Positions 55,893-64,000 of a DNA stretch of 64,000 nt are shown piece by piece. The position numbers and the translations under genes are program-made. Under the pieces are notes generated by a model. That model ran no database searches. It was not told the origin of the DNA and worked only from the letters and a program-made list of their open reading frames with translations. This DNA comes from Echinarachnius parma (Eukaryota > Echinodermata > Echinoidea > Clypeasteroida > Echinarachniidae): positions 62,001 to 126,000 of the forward strand of contig JBAMJV010001795.1 in the NCBI GenBank assembly GCA_037951105.1, read 5' to 3'. Every line of letters begins with the position of its first letter. Within the stretch, counting starts at the first letter, position 1.

Positions 55893-57874
55893 CAGTGCTG
55901 TAGGACTCGAGCCTGGACTCGGACTCGAGACCGGTCTCGAGTCCGTATTTCTCGGGACTCGGACTCGGACTCGGACTCGAGCCACAAAGACTCGGTCTCG
56001 GACTCGGACTCGACCAATGGTGACTCGTGACTCGGGCGAAAATCGGGCCGAGACCGGCATTTTTTCCGTTTTCCCACGTTTATTTATAGTTCATAAAATT
56101 ACCCCAGCGCAAGCAAAAACAAACCCGTTGTTCTGGCGTACCTTGCTCGCTTGAGTGTGGCATTCTGGAAAATGATCGTAACATCGCCTCAACAAGCTAT
56201 TATATGCCTAAATAGACGTTGAGATTAGCCGTTTTATGTTTTGGAACACGTAAGACACGGTCAAGTATTACGGCCAGAACGTGAATTAATTTACGAAAGC
56301 CTGATAAGATGCGACTAAAATTGAACGAGCAATACGCGCGCTATTGTTAGTGTGCATTCAGCTGTGTGCCGAGAGAATGGGCATGATTGTTACTTTGATG
56401 ATATGACGAGCAGAAAGTGCGATTTATCAGGCACTGACTTGGTAAAAATTGACAAGAATGGGAACCTGTCATGGTGTCACTCAGCGCGCCCTAAAACAAA
56501 AACTACTCGACCAAAATGACTGTTCTAAGTATCGTTTTTCATTGGAAAAGATACCATATCCTATGGACATATCATTTTATTACTATATTTTGGGAAGTGC
56601 CCCGTTCCGTTTTATGGGGGCCACCCTGTATTGCAGTATATAACCATCCAATCTGATAACAAAATCATAGTTCAATTTCAAACTTCAATCAGGTCATGAT
56701 AGATGCATGCGACTGAATAATTCACACCAATTTCAAGAAATATAATTTTCAAGTATCGCACCAGTCCCTTAATCAGTATTTCTTTTCTTTCCAATTGGTT
56801 CTTGACAGTGATTGCTCTTCATTGCTTCTTAGGATGAGTTTATGGCACAAAACGTGAATGTTCAGATATTTGATATTTTTTGCTAAAAATTGTGATCTTA
56901 AAGCCCAAGTCCAGTTTCGGGAAAGTAGCCGAATACATCTATATTGATCAATATTGTTGAATATGTATTGAAATAGGGCTTGTGTGGTAAAATCAGAACC
57001 TAAGCATCGTTACATACAGAAATATCGGAAGAAATCCAATATCCGCCTGTGAAATTCATAAATCCACCGCCCGTTCAGACCTGTTCGCGCCGCTAGCGCG
57101 GGGGAGATATCGACAAGTTATATTTATAGGGACAAGAGCGTACATTTCATTTTAGGGGGTGGGGCGTTTCCCACTACTGTCCTTTACCTTTAAAAGGATT
57201 AGAAAATTGCTGAAATTCATGCTTAACTTCAACAATGATTACTTTTCAGCAACTTGACTGTTTGCGCATAAAGTTATATCCCATTAATCCATTTGACAGT
57301 GAACCTTATGAAAAGATATGCAGCAGTTCCTTATCCACTGTATTTTGGGGAAATGTAAGGGAGACAAAGATCAACTAAATTCTTGTCCCGTCTGTCACAC
57401 TTTTTATGAACTTTTTAGCCTGCATAGACATCATTAATTAAATTTATCTCATACTCTGTAATAATAACCTTCGACATTGCCCAAAATCATTTCTGCAGAT
57501 AACTCTTTGTCATTTCTTTGATGGTGTCTATTATGAAGATAACTGTTGTAGTAAGAAGAGTTAAAATATATCTGACAAATGGAAGTTTACAATGAACCAG
57601 ACAACTATTTATGTTATAGAGAGTTCACTGTAAGGCATTTATCATAATGGAACTGATCTTGTGACATAAAAAGAATTGCAATTTAAGATTTTCCCATTGG
57701 GACTCGGACTCGGACTCGGATGTCCGGGACTCGGGACTCGGATGTCCGGGACTCGGACTCGGACTCGGACTCGGACTCGACTCGGACTCCAGGGACTCGG
57801 ACTCGGACTCGGACTCGGACTCGGACTCGGACTCGGACTCGGACTCGGACAGGGTGGACTCGACTACAGCACTG
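55893..57874. mobile_element. hAT-like non-autonomous transposon (1982 bp) with GGACTC arrays
   Basis: The termini CAGTGCTGTAG and CTACAGCACTG are inverted, begin CAGNG as hAT elements do, and are flanked by the 8-bp duplication CTCAGATC. Just inside each end is an array of GGACTC hexamers (55904-56031 on the left, mixed with GAGACC; 57699-57860 on the right). The middle 1.6 kb has no long open frame and no transposase motif. The insertion splits a CR1-like LINE on the same strand. Ser/Glu/Arg or Thr/Arg repeat frames are by-products of the arrays. Confidence 0.88.
57699..57860. repeat. GGACTC hexamer array
   Basis: About 20 near-perfect GGACTC units with a few GGGACT and TGTCCG interruptions, ending 14 bp before the right terminus of the hAT-like element. 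Confidence 0.9.
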
Positions 57875-58185
57875 CTCAGATCTGCCACTCAAAATGTGTT
57901 TGTTATACCAAAAGTGTTTTCAAGATCTTATGGTGAACGGACATTCTCCTTTATTGGACCGTATTTATGGAACGCTCTGCCTAACTGGGTCAAGAACACT
58001 TCCTCAATTGACTCATTCAAAGATAATCTAAAAAATCATCTCTTCAAACAACATTATCAGTCATAGCTCAACCACTCTCTACTTCTTTACTTCGTATACT
58101 CTAATTTCCTTTTCTAAAGCGCTTAGAGGCTTGTTTGCATTAAGCGCTATATAAATTTGTCATATTATTATTATTATTATTCAAT
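57875..58185 (+). mobile_element. CR1-like LINE, C-terminus and 3' tail
   Basis: It resumes the LINE of 55286-55892 in frame: ATQNVFVIPK, SYGERTFSFIGPYLWNALPN and a stop at 58065. The 3' untranslated part has CTAAAGCGCTTAGAGGC and TTAAGCGCTATATAAATTTG, followed by (ATT)n at about 58166-58183. The GCGCTATATAAA plus ATT tail is shared in style with the SINE-like unit at 34866-35027. Confidence 0.85.
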
Positions 58186-58224
58186 GCACCCTATCAATTT
58201 GAGTCATTGTTGACTAATAATAAC

Positions 58225-58975
58225 GGAGTACGCGTGCTTCAAAGTCAAAATTACGCGCGCACGCAAAATGGCAAAATATGGTAAAAACATACCTTTCTAT
58301 ATTCGGCCATAACTTCCTAAAACGTATGGATAGCCCCCAATTTCATGTCATATTTAGAAAGTATATGAGTTGTAGATGTGATTTCATACATCATTCGGCT
58401 TTATCGGATATTCTAGAAGCGTCCTATTACTAAAAGCGTCCTATTACGAATTCGATTTTTGGTCAATTTTAATGCATCTCGTTTCGAATGATGATGCACT
58501 TTTTACCGTATCTCGGTTGTTTTTTTATTGTTTTTCTTTCCAATTTTAATATATTGTAGCTGAGATTGTCTTCTAACATAATTAAGAATGAACTGAAAAG
58601 TTTTGTCGCATTTTAATGAAGTAAGACATAAATTAGTTTGAACAGTTAAAATCAAATTTTACGTTTACATACGCGTGTCGTACAGTGCGCATGGATCAGA
58701 ATTTTTTTTTTTTTTAACTTCATTACTCTGGATAATGATACCCCCTCAACACTTTCTCTGAATTTCAGTATTCTTAAATGCATAATGGGGGAATGTGAGT
58801 GCTTCAAAGATGAAGATACATGCACGAGCTCAAATTTTCAAAATATGGTAAAAACATGCCCTTTTATATTCTGCCATAACTTTTTTAAACGTATGGATAC
58901 ACCCGAATGTTATTTCATATTCAGAAAGTACCCGAGTTGTAGATACGATTTAATAAAAAACATTGACCAATTAGG
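58225..58975. repeat. Direct repeat pair (~175 bp each)
   Basis: 58225-58400 and 58785-58975 share AAAATATGGTAAAAACAT, GCCATAACTT, AAACGTATGGATA and AAGTA...GAGTTGTAGAT. Identity is moderate. The 89-codon frame over the second copy is unidentified and probably chance. Between them is AT-rich DNA with the tandem TAAAAGCGTCCTATTACGAA near 58430. Confidence 0.6.
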
Positions 58976-59077
58976 TTTTCTGACATCATCATATTACGCG
59001 TCGAAAAGTCAATATCATCATATCGCAATTTCAGTACGTACTGTATCACCTTAATTCGTCAAAGTGACGAATTCAAT

Positions 59078-59283
59078 GGGTGATTTCAAGTATGGTGTTT
59101 GGGGTTGGTGTTAGTGCTTATTAAACACTAACACCGGCCTTAGGCGCCATATTTGAAATCCCCCAATGTCACTGTATACCATCCTAACACGAAGTCATCT
59201 CAAATATGGTGCCCAAAGCCGGTGTTAGTGTTTAATAAGCACTAACACCAACCCCAAACACCATACTTGAAATCACCCAATGT
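59078..59283. mobile_element. Palindromic MITE (~205 bp) with nested hairpins
   Basis: TGGGTGATTTCAAGTATGGT and GTTTGGGGTTGGTGTTAGTG on the left match in inverse CACTAACACCAACCCCAAAC and ACCATACTTGAAATCACCCA on the right. Each arm also contains its own hairpin, GGTGTTAGTG with CACTAACACC around TTAATAAG-type bases. The loop is about 35 bp. No coding sequence. Confidence 0.8.
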
Positions 59284-59387
59284 CTAGTTCCAAATAGTTT
59301 TATGATAAAAACATAAATACTTTAGCTAATCTGAAATGGTCTTTATTTTTAACCATGGGGATCGCTCCCAAGATGACTTGCTACTAC

Positions 59388-59677
59388 CCAAGGTCGAAAT
59401 TCCCATATAGAACCAACAACCATAGGAAACCCATAGACACCCATAGGCCTAATGATTTCTATAGGATTCTATGGGTTTTAATAGGGAAAGTGGAACATGG
59501 ATTTGTATGGGTTTCTAAGGGATTCCTATGGGTTTCCTATGGGTTTTGAATCTATATGGGTATTTCGACCTGGTAAATGTTTATGGGTCACATAGAAACC
59601 CATATAACATCATAGGAAACCCATAAGATACCCATAGGACTGTCCCATGGTTTATATGGGGATTTCGACTTGGGTTA
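59388..59677. mobile_element. MITE (~290 bp) built from CCCATAGG-type units
   Basis: The ends CCCAAGGTCGAAATTCCCAT and ATGGGGATTTCGACTTGGG are inverted. The body is made of repeated CATAGGAAACCCATAG and its complement, so the two halves can pair. A relative is at 60550-60757. Confidence 0.7.
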
Positions 59678-59689
59678 CTTATCTTACCC

Positions 59690-60545
59690 AGGTGGGATAT
59701 TTATTTATTTATTTATCCATGTCTTCTTTAAAAAATACAGGGTAGGCAACCTCAGTTAAAAAAACTACTTTACAGGTGTGCCCTGTATACAAATACAAAA
59801 CAATTACAGATGGCATAATAAATAAGCTACGTAAATTAAACAAACTAGTCAACAGATATAACAAACGAACATTAAAATACACCTACACAACACAAACAAA
59901 TACAACAAAATAAATAAATAAATACCAAAAATTAACCAAAATAAAAAGGCTTATTTAGCTTTACACAATCAAACGATGTTAAGAAAAAGAAAAGAAAACG
60001 GAAAAGAAGAAGAAAAGGAAGATCAACTGGGAGGTGAGATAACATGACTGAGAGGTGAGAGGCTATTGAAATAAACCTCCGTGGAACCAATTTGCTTAGG
60101 ACACGTAATCTAGCAGGGATTCAATTTACAAAATAACTGGACATTATAGAATAGCATTGAACTGAAGGCAGCTTTTCCTAAATACTTTGAGTAAATTGCT
60201 GCGTTGTCCTATAATATTAAGCTTATTGAACTAATAACTACCAGTGAAAGAAAGGGAACGTTTTTTATATTCGGTTTTCGGTTGAGGAATAAGCAAGGTG
60301 CTATTTTATGCATATCTAGTGTTATAATTTACAATAAAAGGTCTTACCAATGATTCAAAGTACAATGGTACAAGCTTATTGATTATTTTAAAGACAAGAA
60401 TACAATACTGGTATTTGATACGATTTTCTATACATTGCCAATTCAATGAAGTCATCAATAAGCATTGAGATGTTTATCGATCTACATTAAGTACTAGACG
60501 TGCATATTTGTTGTTGTAATCTCTGTAGTCTTAACAAGTTTGCCC
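59690..60545 (-). mobile_element. LINE remnant, reverse-transcriptase C-terminus and 3' tail
   Basis: (TTTA)n at 59699-59716 marks the 3' end. Reading the minus strand from about 60530 gives RLQQQICTS and, further, MTSLNWQCIENRIKYQYCIL and KIINKLVPLYFESLV, which follow the C-terminal pattern of CR1-like reverse transcriptases (LNW.P...RI.Y.....K.....P.Y). Stops and frameshifts interrupt it. It is an old 5'-truncated copy lying between two related MITEs. Confidence 0.65.
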
Positions 60546-60549
60546 AGTT

Positions 60550-60757
60550 CATTCCCACATGACAGCCATATGTGCATTTACTTTCCAACCAGATGGGTTT
60601 GGCCATTTCAATTCCATATGAAACCAACATGGGCATTTTATATGGGTAAATGTCTATGGGTCTCCTAGAACATCAGAGGAAGCCCATATAACATCAAAGG
60701 AAACCCATATGAAACCATAGGGATGTCCCATGGTAACTATGGGAATTTCGACTTGGG
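60550..60757. mobile_element. Relative of the 59388-59677 MITE, left end lost
   Basis: CATATGAAACCAACATGGGC, GAAACCCATATGAAACCATA and the terminus TATGGGAATTTCGACTTGGG match the right half of the 59.4-59.7 kb element. Confidence 0.6.
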
Positions 60758-60834
60758 ACGCACCCGCGTAGAAAGCGTCGAAAGGGAATCTTTATTACGG
60801 CGGGCTCAACGTTTCCTTTAAAATGGGTTGGTTT

Positions 60835-61200
60835 AAAGCAGTGGCGTAATGAGCAAAAACTGTTCGGGGGCTCAACAAATCTGCATCAACACAGGGTAGC
60901 CAACTGTGAGCAAGCGGTGAGTCTGGGACTTTGCGAGGGAGCGAAGCGACTGAGCGGGGCGGAGGGGGGGGGGGGGGGGGGGTGTGGTTGTGAATCCTGT
61001 GGTTGTGAATCCTGTAAGCGGTGGGGGGGGGGGGGGGGCAGTGGCGGACACAGGATTTTCCAGGGGGGGCCCCAAAAAACAAATTATGGATGACCCTACG
61101 ACGCGAGGGAGCGAAGCGACCGAGGGGGGGGGGGGGGGGTTTGTGGGAGGGGTGTCCCCCCTCCCACGGTGTGGAGCTTTGCAATTTTTATGATAAAATG
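60835..61200. repeat. Fragments of GAGCGAAGCGA-type elements with long G runs
   Basis: Two abutting fragments (from AGTGGCGTAATGAGCAAAAA at 60839 and from GCAGTGGCGGACACAGGATT at 61038) both contain GAGGGAGCGAAGCGAC followed by G runs of 12-20. GTGGTTGTGAATCCTGT is repeated in tandem at about 60983. Non-coding; proline- and glycine-rich frames are artefacts. Confidence 0.55.
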
Positions 61201-61565
61201 GTGGGATTTGGTGCATACTTTGCTGGGTATTTTTGTATCCATGTTTGACTTTTCTTTACCATTCATCCGAATTAAAAGGAGAGAGAATAAAGGATATAAG
61301 AAAAAAAAAATGTTTTCCCCCGTTTAAATTTCTATAAAACAAAACAATACCGTAGACATACAAGTAACACCAACTAAGCCTGGCATAACCATGGGCGGCG
61401 GAAGTTGTTTTTTATTGGGGTGGCTAATATTTTTAGTAACCAATAAGCCAGTTCGTAATTAAAATCTGCGCATGCGCGTAATTACCGATCCAAACTTCCA
61501 GGTCACGCATCTGTAGGTTAGGTAGTTAGGGCTCCACAAAGTCATGCATAATCGGGAGATGCAGG

Positions 61566-61735
61566 GGTGGCGCCAGAGTATTTTCTAAGGGGGGCGAAGG
61601 TGGATACTTTGAGGGCGCGAAGCGCCGGAGTGAAGCGAACGAGCGGGGGAGGGAGTGTCCCCCCTCCCACAGCAGGGAGCTTTGGCATTTTTTACACTAG
61701 AATGGAGCTATCTGGTGCATATCGGAGGTGAAATT
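61566..61735. repeat. Third GAGCG-type fragment
   Basis: GGTGGCGCCAGAGTATTTTC, GCGCGAAGCGCCGGAGTGAA and TCCCCCCTCCCACAGCAGGG. Similar in plan to 61038-61200. Confidence 0.5.
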
Positions 61736-61804
61736 CTTAAGTTTTCAAATGATAGAAAAACAGTGAATAGTCTTCAATTATTTTAATGTAATTTGCATAA
61801 ATAT

Positions 61805-63470
61805 GAATAATGCGAGCGAGCGGAGCGAGTTTGAAAATTTTAGCAATTTAACATCGGAAATTGCCATTTGTTTCAATATTATTGTATGGGTATATTCGTG
61901 TTATGTGTAATGATATTGCGTTTTGAAGGGTAATATATAAACACCCGAGGTTGTAGAATATTATATATATACGAATGCGAGCGGAGCGAGCTTGAAAATT
62001 GTACCAATTTAACATCGGAAATTGCCATTTGTTTCAATATTACTGTATGGGTATATTCGTGTTATGTGTTATGATATTGCGTTTTGAAGGGTAATATATA
62101 AACACCAGAGGTTGTAGAATAATATATATATACGAATGCGAGCGGAGCGAGCTTGAAAATTGTAGCAATTTAACATGGGAAATTGCCATTTGTTTCAATA
62201 TTACTGTATGGGTATATTCGTGTTATGTGTTATGATATTGCGTTTTGAAGGGTAATATATAAACACCCGAGGTTGTAGAATATTATATATATACGAATGC
62301 GAGCGGAGCGAGCTTGAAAATTGTACCAATTTAACATCGGAAATTGCCATTTGTTTCAATATTACTGTATGGGTATATTCGTGTTATGTGTTATGATATT
62401 GCGTTTTGAAGGGTAATATATTAACACCCGAGGTTGTAGAATATTATATATATACGAATGCGAGCGGAGCGAGCTTGAAAATTTTAGCAATTTTACATCG
62501 GAAAATTGCCATTTGTTTCAATATTATTATATGGGTATATTCGTCTATGACTTATGATATGGCGTTATTAAGGGTAATACATGTATATAAACACCCGACG
62601 TTATGAAATATTATATATGCGACTGCGAGAGGAGCGAGTTTGAAAATTTTAGCAATTTAACATCAAAAATTGCCATTTGTTTCAATATTATTGTATGGGT
62701 ATATTCGTGTTATGTGTTATGATATTGCGTTTTGAAGGGTAATATATAAACACCCGAGGTTGTATAATATAGGTTTTCCCATTCATTTTCGTCATTTTTG
62801 TCATTCAATTTCGTCCCGAGAAGCCGAGAATGTGCCAATGCCAACTTCAATTTCGTCTATTGTCGACCAATTTCACAAAAAGTCCATTCAATTTAGTCGT
62901 TCGTCACGCATTTTCGTTGATTACAATTCAAATTCGTCGGTGACAGTTGCTGAACACATCTGTGACTGACGAATTTGAATTGTACTGGACGAAAATGTGT
63001 GACAAATGACTAAATTGAATGGACTTTTTGTGAAATTGGTCGACAATAGACGAAATTGAAGTTGGCATTGGCACATTCTCGGCTACTCGGGACGAAATTG
63101 AATGACAAAAGTGTTAAAATGAATGGAAAAAAAACCTATATTATATATACTGTATACGAATGCGAGCGGAGCGAGCTTAAACATTTTAGCAATTTTACAT
63201 CGGAAAATTGCCATTTGTTTCAATATTATTGTATGGGTATATTCGTCTATGACTAATGATATGGCGTTATGAAGGGTAATATATAAACACCCGAGTTTAT
63301 GAAATATTATATATGCGACTGCGAGCGGAGCGAGCTTGAAAATTTTAACAATTTAACATCGAAAATTGCCATTTGTTTCAATATTATTGTATGGGTATAT
63401 TCGTGTTATGAGTTATGATATTGCGTTTTAAAGGGTAATATATAAACACCCGAGGTTGTAGAATATTATG
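61805..63470. repeat. Satellite, 161-bp unit, eight copies
   Basis: The marker TTGCCATTTGTTTCAATATT starts at 61861, 62022, 62183, 62344, 62506, 62670, 63209 and 63366: period 161-164, with one 539-bp gap explained by a 375-bp insertion. Each unit also carries GCGAGCGGAGCGAGCTTGAA, GGGTATATTCGT and TATAAACACCCGAGG. No conserved reading frame. The GCGAGC...CTTGAAAATTTT...CATCGG block also occurs at 17695-17740 inside a DNA element. Confidence 0.9.
62768..63142. mobile_element. Fold-back element (375 bp) inside the satellite
   Basis: A near-perfect inverted repeat with arms of about 175 bp: TAGGTTTTCCCATTCATTTT, AATTTCGTCCCGAGAAGCCG and CAATTTCACAAAAAGTCCAT on the left are answered in inverse on the right, ending AAAAACCTA. 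The loop is about 25 bp (near 62945-62965). It interrupts one satellite unit; ATAT-rich bases on both sides prevent exact definition of the target duplication. Confidence 0.85.
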
Positions 63471-63618
63471 CAAATAATACACGGTCTAGAGTGCATTGTG
63501 TAAATGCATCGCACGCGAGGCTATGTTAGCTGTGCATTACGCACGAGGCGTAAGCCGAGTGCGCATGCGCACAGCTAACATACATGATGCACGATATTAT
63601 GACCGTAGTATTATTTGT
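63471..63618. mobile_element. Inverted-repeat MITE next to the satellite
   Basis: CAAATAATACACGGTC and GAGGCTATGTTAGCTGTGC on the left pair with GCACAGCTAACATACATGAT and GACCGTAGTATTATTTG on the right. Inner CG-rich GCATTACGCACGAGGCGTA. Confidence 0.65.
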
Positions 63619-64000
63619 TTTATAAAACGAGCTCAACCACGGATTGTTTTATTTTGCTGGATTATTGAAAACCGACTTGCCACAATTAGTAACCCAGTCT
63701 ATCTATTCTCCTGAGTATGAATTTATTAGGACTTTACAAAATTAATCATCACTTCTGCACTCGCTTCACTGAATTTGACTCTGAAGCTCAGCAGATCACA
63801 CGCATGCAGTCCACCAGAAATTGCCGAAACAAATTCCCGTACAAATGAGAATTATCAAAGAATTTCATGCATTTCCATTCCAAAACTTACCAATATCAAA
63901 CCACATACCATAGTAATTTACGAAACTGCTAAGATGTATTTACTACAATACAGATAATTTACAAAACGAAGCTTTTTCCATCTGTTTTTCCTTCACTTTC
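63619..64000. other. No feature recognised
   Basis: AT-rich DNA to the window edge. Open frames up to 60 codons are unidentified. Confidence 0.4.

Noticed and set aside
55842..57892. Ser/Glu, Arg/Val and Thr/Arg repeat proteins
   Set aside because: Translations of the GGACTC arrays at the ends of the hAT-like element.
60795..61216. Proline-rich ORFs
   Set aside because: Generated by long G/C runs in degraded repeat fragments.
61805..63470. CRISPR-like array
   Set aside because: Units are continuous 161-bp tandem repeats without short repeats and unique spacers, in a eukaryotic context.

Overview
This 64 kb window looks like nuclear DNA of an animal, most likely a marine invertebrate. The evidence is the base composition (AT-rich with long G/C homopolymers), several animal-type non-LTR retrotransposons (L1/Tx1-like, RTE-like, CR1-like), numerous miniature inverted-repeat elements (MITEs), and an interspersed repeat carrying runs of 'CCGTCCGTCCG' and 'CTCAAGAACCGATTGACG'. 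A deuterostome such as an echinoderm or hemichordate is my guess; the window does not prove it. I found no host protein-coding gene, rRNA or convincing tRNA that I can support. Nearly everything recognisable is mobile or repetitive DNA, much of it nested.

Layout. 1-7975: an L1/Tx1-like LINE on the minus strand, split by a 5.9 kb non-autonomous LTR retrotransposon (1688-7578) whose two 1666-bp LTRs show no difference that I could find. 8-15.3 kb: MITE families called A and B here, a repeat called D, and an element built from TTCGTTATTCCGAAGG units. 15.85-19.86 kb: a head-to-tail duplicated ~900-bp unit with promoter-like motifs and hairpins, interrupted by a CR1-like LINE, two inverted-repeat elements and a palindromic CACTA-like MITE. 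20-24 kb: further MITEs. 24.29-25.96 kb: a 1.68 kb element carrying seven copies of a 16-bp motif. 27.6-34 kb: MITEs, one interrupted by a Harbinger-like element. 34.2-40.5 kb: a GATC-rich family that includes a >1.1 kb inverted repeat, plus a Tc1/mariner-like element. 40.6-42.5 kb: a second 1.68 kb motif-iterated element containing a large TG array. 42.6-48 kb: a stretch with dispersed copies of GTTACCTACGAATAC. 48-54 kb: repeats holding possible nuclear-receptor DR1 sites, a transposon remnant, and an RTE-like LINE inserted in a family-A MITE. 55.3-58.2 kb: a CR1-like LINE interrupted by a hAT-like element with an 8-bp target duplication. 59-61.7 kb: palindromic MITEs and another LINE tail. 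61.8-63.5 kb: a 161-bp satellite interrupted by a fold-back element.

How the parts work together. There is no operon or pathway here. The relationships are those of mobile elements: autonomous LINEs supply reverse transcriptase, SINE-like sequences share a tail with one of them, and many non-autonomous DNA elements would depend on transposases encoded elsewhere. The nesting order and target duplications give relative ages at several places. The most unusual theme is a set of non-autonomous elements in which a 14-18 bp motif is iterated through the body; I name and position each one below.
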